DNA from: Gammaproteobacteria bacterium
Lineage (GTDB): Bacteria > Pseudomonadota > Gammaproteobacteria > UBA4575
DNA length: 64,000 nucleotides
NCBI GenBank assembly: GCA_028279275.1
Contig: JANQOB010000001.1
Span: forward strand, 1-64,000
Reading direction: 5' to 3'
Part shown: in pieces, positions 45,263 to 54,468 of the stretch
Position numbering within the stretch: the stretch's first letter is position 1
Layout of the letters: each line of letters begins with the position of its first letter
Program-made: the position numbers and the translations under genes
Notes under the pieces: generated by a model
The model's input: the letters and a program-made list of their open reading frames with translations, nothing else
The model's database searches: none
What the model was told of the DNA's origin: nothing

Positions 45263-45919
45263 GTGTTTATACGAAACATACTTCTGATCAATTTATTTTT
45301 CTCGGCGACTCTTTTACTTGCGGCTGATAATTCTATTTCTCAAATTGAAGTCATGGCATTATTCAAAGATAAAGCTATGGTGAGTATAGATAATGAGGAG
45401 CACTTATTAAAAGTTGGCGAATCTGCCATTGCAGGAGTTAAACTCGTTAAAGCTACCAGCAAATATGCAATTTTGGAAATAAATGGAAAGCAATCTAAGT
45501 ATTTATTAGGTAACCGAGTACAGGCTAGTTACTCTGAAACTGAAAAGAAAAGAGTAAATATTTATCGTAATAGCAGTGGAATGTTTAAAACCGTTGGTTC
45601 TATTAATGGCTATACGGTTGATTTTCTTGTCGATACTGGTGCTAGTGTTGTAGCATTGAATTCAGCTTTAGCAAAGCGCCTGGGTATACAATATAAGCTT
45701 GATGGTAAAGAAACTATTGTTGCTACAGCATCCGGTAGAGAGTTGGCTTATTCTATCGACTTAGACCAAGTAAAAGTCGGAGAAATTATGCTAAGAAATA
45801 TTGATGCCGTTGTAATTGAAGGGAATGATCCCTCAACACCATTATTAGGAATGTCTTATCTAGGGCGTCTTAATATCAATAATGAAGGCCAATTAATGAG
45901 CCTAGAAGAAAAATTTTAA
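45263..45919 (+). CDS. Retropepsin-like aspartic protease, exported (TIGR02281 type)
   Basis: The protein has 218 residues from a GTG with AGG eight bases upstream. A signal peptide (LLINLFFSATLLLAAD) precedes a poorly conserved N-terminal part and a single pepsin-like half with the active-site motif D124-T-G-A-S. The end GNDPSTPLLGMSYLGRLNI is typical. Such proteins act as dimers. Its place after the pilT pair and before the cyclase gene suggests an envelope job linked to pili, but its substrate is unknown. Confidence 0.88.
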   Translation: MFIRNILLINLFFSATLLLAADNSISQIEVMALFKDKAMVSIDNEEHLLKVGESAIAGVKLVKATSKYAILEINGKQSKYLLGNRVQASYSETEKKRVNIYRNSSGMFKTVGSINGYTVDFLVDTGASVVALNSALAKRLGIQYKLDGKETIVATASGRELAYSIDLDQVKVGEIMLRNIDAVVIEGNDPSTPLLGMSYLGRLNINNEGQLMSLEEKF

Positions 45920-46812
45920 TGGCTAAAGATAGCAGAGACGTAACGATAATGTTCGTAGATATAGCGGGCAGCACCCGTTTATATCAAGAATATGGTGACA
46001 CGCTGGCTCAAGATAGTATTGCGCGCTGCTTAATACGCATGTCAGAAATAATTAAGCGTCATAAAGGTACAGTCGTTAAATTCATTGGGGATGAAATACT
46101 CTGTTATTTATCTGATCCTGAACTTGCCTTTCAGGCAGCATTTAAACTTCAAGAAACAGCAAAAGAAACCGTTGATCCTAATGGAGTGAGTCTGGCGCTA
46201 CGAATTGGCATGCACTATGGTTCAGCAATTGTAGAACCGACCGATATGTATGGTGACTCAGTGAATGTCACAGCGGCAATGCGTGATATAGCAAAAGGAG
46301 GACAGATTATTGCTACTGATGCCATGGTGGAGCATATTCCACCTGAAATTGCTCATTTTACTCGTCGCTATGATACTTCACGTATTAAAGGTCGACAGGA
46401 GCAAACTGTTATTTACGAAGTAATGTGGGAAGGAGAGGCATCTACTCAAATTCTTTCGGGTACGACTACTTTGGAAAACATGAAGTCGTCAAAACTGCAG
46501 CTATCCTTTGAAGACACAGAAATCGCATTATTAGCCAATATGCCTGCATTAACAATCGGTCGCGATTTAAATAGCGGAATTGTTGTCGAGGGTACCCTGG
46601 TTTCAAGGCAACATGCAGTCATCGAATATCGACGCGGAAAATTCTTGATTCGTGATCAAAGCACTAATGGTACATACGTTCTAACAGAAGATGGACGGAG
46701 TATTTATTTACGTCGTGAAGAGTTCCCATTATGGGGTGAAGGTAAGATTAGTCTTGGAAAAACAATTCTCAATGATAGTGATGAAGACCTCATACACTTT
46801 AACACCCTTTAG
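45919..46812 (+). CDS. Class III nucleotide cyclase with C-terminal FHA domain
   Basis: The protein has 297 residues. The ATG overlaps the previous stop (TAATG). The cyclase part has metal-binding D14 (IMFVDIAGSTR) and D58 (VVKFIGDEILCYL), with MHYGSAIVEPTDMYGDSVNVTAAMRD. The C-terminal FHA domain (about 205-297) has LTIGRDLNSGIVV, LVSRQHAVIEY and DQSTNGTYV, which bind phosphothreonine. A kinase five genes upstream in the same unit could supply that signal (inference). The product is probably cAMP, the usual pilus-linked messenger. Confidence 0.9.
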   Translation: MAKDSRDVTIMFVDIAGSTRLYQEYGDTLAQDSIARCLIRMSEIIKRHKGTVVKFIGDEILCYLSDPELAFQAAFKLQETAKETVDPNGVSLALRIGMHYGSAIVEPTDMYGDSVNVTAAMRDIAKGGQIIATDAMVEHIPPEIAHFTRRYDTSRIKGRQEQTVIYEVMWEGEASTQILSGTTTLENMKSSKLQLSFEDTEIALLANMPALTIGRDLNSGIVVEGTLVSRQHAVIEYRRGKFLIRDQSTNGTYVLTEDGRSIYLRREEFPLWGEGKISLGKTILNDSDEDLIHFNTL

Positions 46813-46901
46813 TTAATTTCAACCTCCAATTCAATATAGAGCCTATTTCAACTGAAATGGGTACAATCAGGTGACTGAGTTCATTTGAAAAAATAATTTT
46901 A

Positions 46902-48308
46902 ATGAAAATACGTACTCGTTTCGCTCCTAGTCCCACAGGATATCTGCATATCGGTGGTGCACGAACAGCACTTTTCAATTGGCTATATGCAAAAAAACAT
47001 CAGGGCGATTATATGCTGCGTATTGAAGATACAGATAAACAACGCTCAAAGGATGAGTTCACACAAGATATCTTAGAAAGTTTAGCGTGGCTAGGAATAC
47101 AATCAGACATTGAACCGATATATCAATCTAAGCGTTCGGCTAGGTATTCTGCGGTTATTCAACAATTGCTTGACGAAGACAAAGCATACTATTGCTATTG
47201 TTCAAAGGAGCGATTAGACACACTCCGAGAAGAACAATTAAAAAACAAACAAAAGCCGCGCTACGATGGAACTTGTCGAAATTTAAAAGCTCCACCTGAT
47301 TCTGCTATTCAACCAGTAGTGCGTTTGAAGAATCCTGAACAAGGAAGCGTAACAATACGTGATGAAATACGCGGAGAAGTAACTGTTCAAAATACTGAGC
47401 TAGATGATTTAATTCTTGCGCGATCTAACGGCTCTGCGACATATCATTTAACCGTTGTAGTGGATGATATAGATTTAAATATCACTCATATAATTCGAGG
47501 AGATGATCATCTAAATAATACATTTAGACAACATAATATATTCTTAGCCTTAAACAAAAAGGCCCCAATATATGCGCATATACCCTTAATTCATGGCACT
47601 GATGGTAAAAGACTTTCGAAACGACATGGGGCCGTATCAGTAAATGAATATCGCAAACAAGGATTTCTACCTGACGGCTTATTAAATTATTTAGTGAGGC
47701 TAGGGTGGTCTCATGGGGATCAAGAAATATTCACAGTAAAAGAGATGAAAGAATTGTTCAGTTTAGATGCTATCCAACAGTCACCTGCAACTTTTGATAT
47801 TGACAAACTCCTTTGGGTGAACCAACAACATATTAAAAATATTTCCGGCAATGAAATCAGAGCTACATTAGAAAAGTATTTTGATGATTTTGGAATACAG
47901 ACCGATGGTCAACCCTCTTTGGAAGACTTATATGATGCTCTGAAAGATCGTAGTAAAACATTACATGAACTTTGTGAATCAAGTGAATTTATATTCAAAG
48001 ATGTAACTGAATATGAACCCAAATCAGCTAAGAAATTTTTCACGCCAGAAAGCACAGAAATATTAGAAATATTAAAAAAGAAATTAACTGCAACAAACGA
48101 ATGGTTAGCAGAGAATATCCATACTCAAATTAAGCTAACTGCTGATGAACTCAATTTAAAGATGGGTAAAGTCGCCCCACCACTGAGATTAGCTGTTACG
48201 GGAGGGGCTAATTCTCCATCAATAGACTTAACCCTTGAACTCTTGGGAAAGGAAAAAACCCTATCAAGAATTGAGCAAGCAATTGAATATATTGTAGCTA
48301 CAGGTTAG
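46902..48308 (+). CDS. gltX: Glutamyl-tRNA synthetase
   Basis: The protein has 468 residues. The class I signatures are RFAPSPTGYLHIGGARTALFNW (HIGH-type) and GKRLSKRHGAVSV (KMSKS-type). The C-terminal anticodon-binding region is complete. It charges tRNA-Glu with glutamate. It has a 71-base leader from the cyclase gene and is followed by tRNA-Ala 26 bases on. Confidence 0.98.
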   Translation: MKIRTRFAPSPTGYLHIGGARTALFNWLYAKKHQGDYMLRIEDTDKQRSKDEFTQDILESLAWLGIQSDIEPIYQSKRSARYSAVIQQLLDEDKAYYCYCSKERLDTLREEQLKNKQKPRYDGTCRNLKAPPDSAIQPVVRLKNPEQGSVTIRDEIRGEVTVQNTELDDLILARSNGSATYHLTVVVDDIDLNITHIIRGDDHLNNTFRQHNIFLALNKKAPIYAHIPLIHGTDGKRLSKRHGAVSVNEYRKQGFLPDGLLNYLVRLGWSHGDQEIFTVKEMKELFSLDAIQQSPATFDIDKLLWVNQQHIKNISGNEIRATLEKYFDDFGIQTDGQPSLEDLYDALKDRSKTLHELCESSEFIFKDVTEYEPKSAKKFFTPESTEILEILKKKLTATNEWLAENIHTQIKLTADELNLKMGKVAPPLRLAVTGGANSPSIDLTLELLGKEKTLSRIEQAIEYIVATG

Positions 48309-48334
48309 ATTGAGAACACAGAACGGTTAGAATA

Positions 48335-48410
<76 letters not shown>

Positions 48411-48440
48411 AACTAATTATATTTTGAACGATAATAACTA

Positions 48441-48662
48441 ATGCCTGCAAACCCCATCATAAATGATCGTCGCAACAAAGTTGAAAGGCGTAGCATAGGT
48501 ACAGCTGCACAATTTCCTATTATTACTACTCAAGGCATCTGTATTCGAAAAGATCGTCGTATAACCCCAGAACGTCGAGTTTCTAACATCGTCGTAAAAG
48601 AATGGAGTATTAAAAACTCTATTTTTGAAGTTTTATTTGGGGAAAAAGAAAAAGGTAAGTAG
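48441..48662 (+). CDS. Small basic hypothetical protein with DRR/ERR motifs
   Basis: The protein has 73 residues and no strong ribosome site. It carries two Arg-rich clusters, NDRRNKVERRS and RKDRRITPERRVSN, about 30 residues apart, a motif pair seen in short proteobacterial proteins of unknown function. It ends convergent with gspN. It is probably real but weakly supported. Confidence 0.5.
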   Translation: MPANPIINDRRNKVERRSIGTAAQFPIITTQGICIRKDRRITPERRVSNIVVKEWSIKNSIFEVLFGEKEKGK

Positions 48663-48671
48663 ATAATTTAG

Positions 48672-48705
48672 CAGCTTGGTAAAATATCTTTTAAATACTA
48701 AGCTG
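48672..48705. terminator. Hairpin at the convergent end of gspN
   Basis: CAGCTTGGTA and TACTAAGCTG pair over ten bases with one G-T mismatch around an A-rich 14-base loop. It overlaps the last codons of gspN and sits 10 bases after the small basic gene. It lacks a clear T-run, so it is only a candidate bidirectional terminator. Confidence 0.4.
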
Positions 48706-49431
48706 TCCTTGATGTGCGACTTTTATCGTATCTTCGCCAATTTTTTGACCAATTAATTCAACAGTCTGCAATACATTATCTGGCGTGCGCGAGTTTTTTG
48801 AGAAAGTCAAATCAGCGTTATAAAACCCATTATTGGCAATAGAAATAACACCATTTAAATCTAATTCACCATTTTGGTTGATTAAGGATATTTGAATTCC
48901 GTCTCCTTGTTGAGAAAAGACGCTATTTACATCACCTAAATTTAGTGGAATGAAACCCAATATACTTGTATTAAAAGTATTTAACGTGCCATTGGCGTCA
49001 TTTGGAAATCCATTTTTAATATGTAAATTTTCAAATTTGGCATCAAACTGACCGCTAATAGTTAATCCAAGTTTTTCAAAGTAGGGGCTTAGAAGAGACA
49101 ACTCGCCATTGAGGTCAATATCTTCGGTAATAACTTCAGAGCTAGCAACGGTTGTTTCAAAATTACCTTTCAAATTATTAGAATTGATGGAAACATCTGC
49201 ATTTACTTTCCCAAATAATAAACTAAGTGGATTAGCAGACCATTTAGTATTTTGTAAACCGATCTTATCAATAACAATATTTTGCACATTTCCTTTTAAT
49301 AAAGTCCCACTCATGCCAACAGTTGAGATATTGTTAGGTAAGTATTTTTCAATAATTGAGGCAGGAGCAAAATAAGCAATCGCTCCTACGAATATTAATA
49401 AGCCTAATAATAATTTTATTGCAATTTTCAT
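48691..49431 (-). CDS. gspN: Type II secretion protein N
   Basis: The protein has 246 residues with an N-terminal membrane anchor (IAIKLLLGLLIFVGAIAYF) and a periplasmic beta-rich body (GMSGTLLKGNVQNIVIDKIGLQNTKW) typical of GspN. GspN is an accessory inner-membrane component absent from some systems. It is the last gene of the gspC-N operon, 20 bases after gspM. Confidence 0.88.
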   Translation of the reverse strand: MKIAIKLLLGLLIFVGAIAYFAPASIIEKYLPNNISTVGMSGTLLKGNVQNIVIDKIGLQNTKWSANPLSLLFGKVNADVSINSNNLKGNFETTVASSEVITEDIDLNGELSLLSPYFEKLGLTISGQFDAKFENLHIKNGFPNDANGTLNTFNTSILGFIPLNLGDVNSVFSQQGDGIQISLINQNGELDLNGVISIANNGFYNADLTFSKNSRTPDNVLQTVELIGQKIGEDTIKVAHQGQLSI

Positions 49432-49451
49432 TATGTATAGAAAATATTAAT

Positions 49452-49937
49452 TCATTTTGTTAACGTAACTTTTCCGCTTACTTTACCTATCTGCTCAGAG
49501 CGATCAAAAGATGCATCTGCTACATTTATGTTATTTCGGCGATCAAGTTCGCCCATAAGCACTATTAAATAATCAAAAGCAATATCTTCGACCCACAGTT
49601 GTACACTATCATCACCTTTCGGTTCTATTCTTGTGATAGCAGAGCGGATACCCATCTGCTTTGCGCCTGTATCGACTACTGCCAATAAAGAACGACTATC
49701 ATTGCTTCGATTGAACAAATTAGGATTAATACGCTTAAGATGTTCGACCTCTTGCTTTTTTTGCAACATCCAAACTACTGTGTCACGTTTGGCTTCTACT
49801 CGATTCTGTTTATTATCTCGACTTGATGAAATAGGCGACCAAATTGCGAAATATAAAATTGCAATTCCCACTAGTACCGATGCAGCAAGCACCATATAGC
49901 GTTCGCGCGATTGTAATGTTTCCCACCAATCTTTCAT
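49452..49937 (-). CDS. gspM: Type II secretion protein M
   Basis: The protein has 161 residues: a short cytoplasmic start (MKDWWETLQSRERYMVLAASV), one transmembrane helix and a periplasmic ferredoxin-like domain. GspM pairs with GspL in the inner-membrane platform. Its start overlaps the gspL stop by four bases. Confidence 0.9.
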   Translation of the reverse strand: MKDWWETLQSRERYMVLAASVLVGIAILYFAIWSPISSSRDNKQNRVEAKRDTVVWMLQKKQEVEHLKRINPNLFNRSNDSRSLLAVVDTGAKQMGIRSAITRIEPKGDDSVQLWVEDIAFDYLIVLMGELDRRNNINVADASFDRSEQIGKVSGKVTLTK

Positions 49938-51187
49938 TTGAGTTCTCCTTTAACAACTACAAGCTTTGCTTCAACAGAATCACCCTGTGTATTAGCTGAT
50001 TGAATATCTGCAGTGTAGTTTTTGCTTTTTAGAGACTGCTTAATACTATCTAATATTTGCACATCGGAAGATCTAACATTCAAGTTTAATTTTCCTTCAC
50101 GAAAGTTAAGTGAATTAATATTTACTTTGCCTGCTTGTTTCATCGATTCACCGCTCATGGCTAATAATTCCATAAATCCAGCTTGAGATTGTGAATTTGC
50201 AGTGTCGATGAAATTCCTTAGTCTAGCTTCCATTTTTGTGCGTGCGCTATCTGCAGTTATATTTTGCATGTCTGGGAAAGTTTGTCTGGTAATTTGCACT
50301 ATTTGCGCATCTAATTTTTTCTCTTCTTTGCTCAACCGAGCGTAATCAAGGAATACTGAAACAAATGACAATGCTAACCAAGCGCCGAATAGCATTGCAG
50401 CTATCTTCCAAGCTCCAAATTGACGATGTTTTTTGTCCTTTTTCTTATAGCTTGTTTGTAATAAGTTTATGCAAGCGTCTTCATCTAGTCCGTCAGCAAA
50501 CAAGCCAGGAGGGCAGTCATCTAATTCATTCGTATTAACAGGTAAATTAAGCTTTTTAACGCCAACTTGCTGATCATCACAGCAATAAACATTCAGCTCA
50601 GAAGGGGTAACCTCCGCTTGTCTTAGTGAGGAGGCAAGCATTTGCTGTAAATTATGTAAATCAATTGTGAAACCTTGATATGTATCGGTACGCACTAACG
50701 CACGTTCATTTTCAATTAACAAGGTCCAGGTTCCTTCTCTGTAAGGCAAACCAAAAACGTCAGCAGTGATTAAATCTGGATATATTCCAACCTCGTCAAG
50801 TTCATCAATGACACTATCTAATATTTGCTTGTCTATAACTGCAACTGGAAAGTCATTTTCTCCATATCGAGTGCCAAGTGCGAAATGTAGATTTTCTACA
50901 TCGTCAGCCAGTTCTTCTTCTAGTGCAAAAGGTACAGCTTTTTGTAAATGTTTTTGTTTTCTAGCTCTTGTATTTACACTTGTAAGCAACATTTGCTCAA
51001 GAGGCAACAATATAATTACGTTAGTATTTTGAGTGACTGAAGAAACTTGTGATAAGCGCGCTTCAGCACCTCTAGTGATGGGCACACCTTCAGCATCTAG
51101 TTTGATCCATTTAACAAAATTTGACTCTTCATTGTCTAAATTTTCTAGTAAAGCACTTTGAATATAAATAATTACAGTTTCTTCCAT
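49934..51187 (-). CDS. gspL: Type II secretion protein L
   Basis: The protein has 417 residues. The N-terminal half is the cytoplasmic actin-like domain (VIILLPLEQMLLTSVNTRARK, AVPFALEEELADDVENLHFALG). A transmembrane helix (AAMLFGAWLALSFVSVFLDYA) and a periplasmic domain follow. GspL recruits the GspE ATPase to the membrane and binds GspM. Confidence 0.93.
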   Translation of the reverse strand: MEETVIIYIQSALLENLDNEESNFVKWIKLDAEGVPITRGAEARLSQVSSVTQNTNVIILLPLEQMLLTSVNTRARKQKHLQKAVPFALEEELADDVENLHFALGTRYGENDFPVAVIDKQILDSVIDELDEVGIYPDLITADVFGLPYREGTWTLLIENERALVRTDTYQGFTIDLHNLQQMLASSLRQAEVTPSELNVYCCDDQQVGVKKLNLPVNTNELDDCPPGLFADGLDEDACINLLQTSYKKKDKKHRQFGAWKIAAMLFGAWLALSFVSVFLDYARLSKEEKKLDAQIVQITRQTFPDMQNITADSARTKMEARLRNFIDTANSQSQAGFMELLAMSGESMKQAGKVNINSLNFREGKLNLNVRSSDVQILDSIKQSLKSKNYTADIQSANTQGDSVEAKLVVVKGELK

Positions 51188-51197
51188 AATGATTTCT

Positions 51198-52145
51198 CTA
51201 AATTTTCTGACTGCGTTTAATTACAGTTAAATTATTTCCAGCTCCACGGTGAATCAAACTCAACATTCTGACTTGGCTTTTACCAATTACACATTTTGTA
51301 TTGAGTATAAAATGATTAGTACCATAGCCAGTGTCATGAAAATCGAACTGTATTCCTCTACCTTTGATTGACGGAGCGTTCTCAATATCAAGGTTTTGTT
51401 TAAATGGTTCTTTCTCACGATCAGTGACTAATTCTTCACCGATACCTAAAGGGGGGCCGATAGCAATAGATTCTAGGACTTCTGCAGACGCAGTATTTAA
51501 ATTTAATATCGCACTAGTACTATCAAGCACAGTTACATGTGGCAGAAGTTTTGTATAAATTTCTTCATCAATTCCATGCACTAATCTCAACTCTGAAATA
51601 TCTTGCATGGGTTGATCGGCAGGTAAATATGGCGGTTCCAAACCAATATAAATATCGGCTTCAGCACCTAATGACCCTGTGAACTGCTGATCTGGGTCGA
51701 TCCAGTCAATGATTGCACCCACTAACCCTCGATCTATACCTAAAATATCGAATAGGCGCTCTAAACGTTCCTTTGATTTAATATCAACATTAGTCCCATC
51801 ATGAAGTGTATTCAGGTTAATCTTACCTTGAGCATCTACCAATTGACCTTCAATAAATCCATTAGGCAAAGGAAAGAGCAGGGGTTCTCCATTATTCCAC
51901 CAGGCATTGTCTGAATCATAGGCATCATGAGTATTGTCTTCTTGATCACGCGCTAGAATGGCCATGGCCCATTCTTCTGCACCCTTTGCATAAGCCCAAG
52001 CTTGTCCACTATTAAATGCATTTTCTGTACGATGAAAATTTAATTGGTAATTTGCGGCAATAGTCACTGCAGCGGTAACGGCTAATGCGATAATCAGCAC
52101 TGCAGTAATTAAGGCTACACCAGATTGTTTATTTCTTGTATTCAT
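51198..52145 (-). CDS. gspK: Type II secretion minor pseudopilin K
   Basis: The protein has 315 residues. The prepilin leader ends SGVALITAVLIIALAVTAAV, without the Glu5 of other pilins, which is normal for the tip protein GspK. The alpha domain carries NTASAEVLESIAIGP. It is larger than other minor pilins, as expected. It caps the pseudopilus with GspI and GspJ. Confidence 0.93.
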   Translation of the reverse strand: MNTRNKQSGVALITAVLIIALAVTAAVTIAANYQLNFHRTENAFNSGQAWAYAKGAEEWAMAILARDQEDNTHDAYDSDNAWWNNGEPLLFPLPNGFIEGQLVDAQGKINLNTLHDGTNVDIKSKERLERLFDILGIDRGLVGAIIDWIDPDQQFTGSLGAEADIYIGLEPPYLPADQPMQDISELRLVHGIDEEIYTKLLPHVTVLDSTSAILNLNTASAEVLESIAIGPPLGIGEELVTDREKEPFKQNLDIENAPSIKGRGIQFDFHDTGYGTNHFILNTKCVIGKSQVRMLSLIHRGAGNNLTVIKRSQKI

Positions 52146-52151
52146 CGTTTT

Positions 52152-52763
52152 TTATGTGGTACTCGGTGCCGCAAATAAGCGTCGGATTTCGTCCATATTT
52201 TCAACTTTAATAGTAAGTTCTACGGCATTTGGAATACCTGCTTGCTGAAATGAACTACTGTTTAAAGGTGGCCATGTAAGATGCCATTGACTACCTTGTA
52301 AATATCTCAACTTAATTGACTCCACGCCTTCTAATAAATCGGTTGTGAAGTACTCTTCAGCGATAGCGCCATCAAGTTGCCCCCAGGTATGACGCATCAA
52401 GGTATTCTCAGATAGCTCATATGACACGCGTTGTAATTGACTGCGCACAAGGTTAGCGGGGTTGCGCCAGCCCGCATGAGTGAAGCTTAACACTTTATCC
52501 TCATCACCAACTAAAGCAGGCTGAAGATCGCCATATTGATTTCGAATCGGGCGGTTAATAAGCTGGTTTATATCTTTTTCAAGATATCGAAATGTCAATT
52601 GCAAATCTTTCAATTGATCAGATGAAGTTTGTAAATATTTCTGTCCTTTTAAAACTTGATTTAATCCGCCATAAGCAAACACAGACATTACAGCAAAAAC
52701 AAATATAGCTACCATGATTTCGATTAGAGTGAATCCTAGTATTTGGTTTCTATGTGTGCGCAT
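52152..52763 (-). CDS. gspJ: Type II secretion minor pseudopilin J
   Basis: The protein has 203 residues with a prepilin motif GFTLIEIMVAIFVFAVMSV after a nine-residue leader. Family marks are FRYLEKDINQLINRPIRNQYGD, LSFTHAGWRNPANLVRSQLQRVSYEL and LRYLQGSQW. It forms the tip complex with GspI and GspK. Six bases separate it from gspK. Confidence 0.94.
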   Translation of the reverse strand: MRTHRNQILGFTLIEIMVAIFVFAVMSVFAYGGLNQVLKGQKYLQTSSDQLKDLQLTFRYLEKDINQLINRPIRNQYGDLQPALVGDEDKVLSFTHAGWRNPANLVRSQLQRVSYELSENTLMRHTWGQLDGAIAEEYFTTDLLEGVESIKLRYLQGSQWHLTWPPLNSSSFQQAGIPNAVELTIKVENMDEIRRLFAAPSTT

Positions 52764-52785
52764 GTGTATGTCTTGTTCGATAATT

Positions 52786-53166
52786 TTATTTGGGGTTGAA
52801 AATTAGTGTTATCAACGTTACAAAGTTTTGTGCACTTTTATCTTTATCTTTTCTTACACTTATTTCTATACGGCTAGTATCCGGATCCTCAGTTCCCTCA
52901 ACCTTTCTTGTCCAATACCAAGTTAAGCCAGCTAACGTTTCTTCGCCATCAGTAAATCCATTTTTTGGTTTCGCGGAAGTTATCTCCATCTCAGCCATTT
53001 GGTTTTGTGCCACCCAATAAGCCAGTGTTTTATCTCTTAAATAGATCGTGTTATTCGTAGTTGAAGTCACCGTTTTAATTACAGCCGCTAAACCCAGCGC
53101 AATCACTGCTACGGCTACCATAACCTCGACGAGAGTAAAACCTTTATGTTTTTGAAAAATAAGCAT
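52786..53166 (-). CDS. gspI: Type II secretion minor pseudopilin I
   Basis: The protein has 126 residues with the prepilin motif KGFTLVEVMVAVAVIALGLAAVI. The TNNTIYLRDKTLAYWVAQNQMAEM region is the GspI signature. It nucleates the pseudopilus tip with GspJ and GspK. Confidence 0.94.
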   Translation of the reverse strand: MLIFQKHKGFTLVEVMVAVAVIALGLAAVIKTVTSTTNNTIYLRDKTLAYWVAQNQMAEMEITSAKPKNGFTDGEETLAGLTWYWTRKVEGTEDPDTSRIEISVRKDKDKSAQNFVTLITLIFNPK

Positions 53167-53177
53167 GTGATGAAATA

Positions 53178-53750
53178 TTAAAGTTCAGCAATCTCGTATT
53201 CGCCGTTTTCAGCGAATTTCATGTTAAATGAATGATCAATTCTGTCTGTCAATTTAAGTTCGAAAGGACTAACGGTACCATCAGATAAAATAAATACATG
53301 CGGAGTAGTATCTTCTAATTTTGACGCTGTAAAATTCACTTTAACCCCCTCTAGAAAGAGTTCGTACTCCAAACCATCTGGTAATGTGCGTTTAGTTAAC
53401 AATCTATCTTGTTCTAGCAGCTCCCAACTTAATTTTTCTTTTTTTTCTTTATCTAAAGTCGATGTTAAGGTGTAGAAAGAATAACTATCTTCAGTAAACA
53501 AAATGCCTAATTCTTGAGAGTTAAAAATGGCGTGTTCTTTTGCTAGCTCAATCAATGCAGCAAGTTGCTGAGATTTGCGATTCATCCTTTCTGCTTGGTT
53601 ATCCCCGAAAGCGAGTGTAGCAGCAGAAACCACTATGCCAACAATTAATAAAACCGCTAATAACTCAATTAACGTAAAACCAGAATCATTACGGTTCTTG
53701 AACGTTACTCCTATTAAACGTGCAGATGAATTGTTTTGCTTGAGCAACAT
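53178..53750 (-). CDS. gspH: Type II secretion minor pseudopilin H
   Basis: The protein has 190 residues with an unusually long leader of about 23 residues before the prepilin motif GFTLIELLAVLLIVGIVVSAA. LAALIELAKEHAIFNSQELGI and HVFILSDGTVSPFEL are typical of GspH. It joins the tip to the major pseudopilin shaft. Confidence 0.93.
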   Translation of the reverse strand: MLLKQNNSSARLIGVTFKNRNDSGFTLIELLAVLLIVGIVVSAATLAFGDNQAERMNRKSQQLAALIELAKEHAIFNSQELGILFTEDSYSFYTLTSTLDKEKKEKLSWELLEQDRLLTKRTLPDGLEYELFLEGVKVNFTASKLEDTTPHVFILSDGTVSPFELKLTDRIDHSFNMKFAENGEYEIAEL

Positions 53751-53783
53751 TTTTTATGTTTCGCAGGTACTTAACTTAAAGCA

Positions 53784-54242
53784 TCATCTTAAATCGGCTA
53801 AAGATAAGTCTTTATTGTTCTCTTCACCGCCTAATTTTCCATCTGCACCAAAGGTAAATAAATCGATTTCGCCATTGGTGCCCGGGCTAGCGTATTGATA
53901 TTCGCTGCCCCAAGGGTCTAAAGGTAATCTTGGTAGATAACCACCTTTACGCCAATTTTTTGCTTCAGGACCACCGGTTGGTTTGCTAACTAAAGCCTGT
54001 ATCCCTTGTTCTGTAGTCGGATAGTTAAAATTATCTAATCGATATAAATTCAATGCCGATTCAATGGCACGTATGTCACTTAACGCTTTTTTCACACGCG
54101 CTTCTTCAACCTGTCCAAAAATATTAGGTGCAATGACTGCAGCTAATAAACCGATGATGACAACGACAACAATGATCTCGATTAATGTAAAACCGCGCGT
54201 ATGTCGGTAATTATAATTTTGGTAGTTTCTATATTTATTCAT
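53784..54242 (-). CDS. gspG: Type II secretion major pseudopilin G
   Basis: The protein has 152 residues. The prepilin motif is GFTLIEIIVVVVIIGLLAAVI. The soluble part has the canonical LYRLDNFNYPTTEQGIQALV, LPLDPWGSEYQYASPG and a calcium-site end FGADGKLGGEENNKDL. It polymerises into the piston-like pseudopilus. It is separated from gspF by 226 bases, the only long gap inside the operon, which may hold its own promoter, fitting the high demand for this subunit. Confidence 0.96.
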   Translation of the reverse strand: MNKYRNYQNYNYRHTRGFTLIEIIVVVVIIGLLAAVIAPNIFGQVEEARVKKALSDIRAIESALNLYRLDNFNYPTTEQGIQALVSKPTGGPEAKNWRKGGYLPRLPLDPWGSEYQYASPGTNGEIDLFTFGADGKLGGEENNKDLSLADLR

Positions 54243-54468
54243 GCAATTACTCTCGTGATGTTAACTCGCTGATTATTAAGGGCAAATATTATAAAATTGT
54301 AACAACAACCCGCACGCACTAGCGCTCATAGATAGTTTTGTCGGTCAATCTAGACAGATAATCGGCGATCGTGTTTACGCTACTAATAAGATAAATCTTA
54401 TCAAAGTTTATATTTATCAGTGACCTACATTATATTTTTAAAGCTATTTAACCTGGAAGAACATCGAC

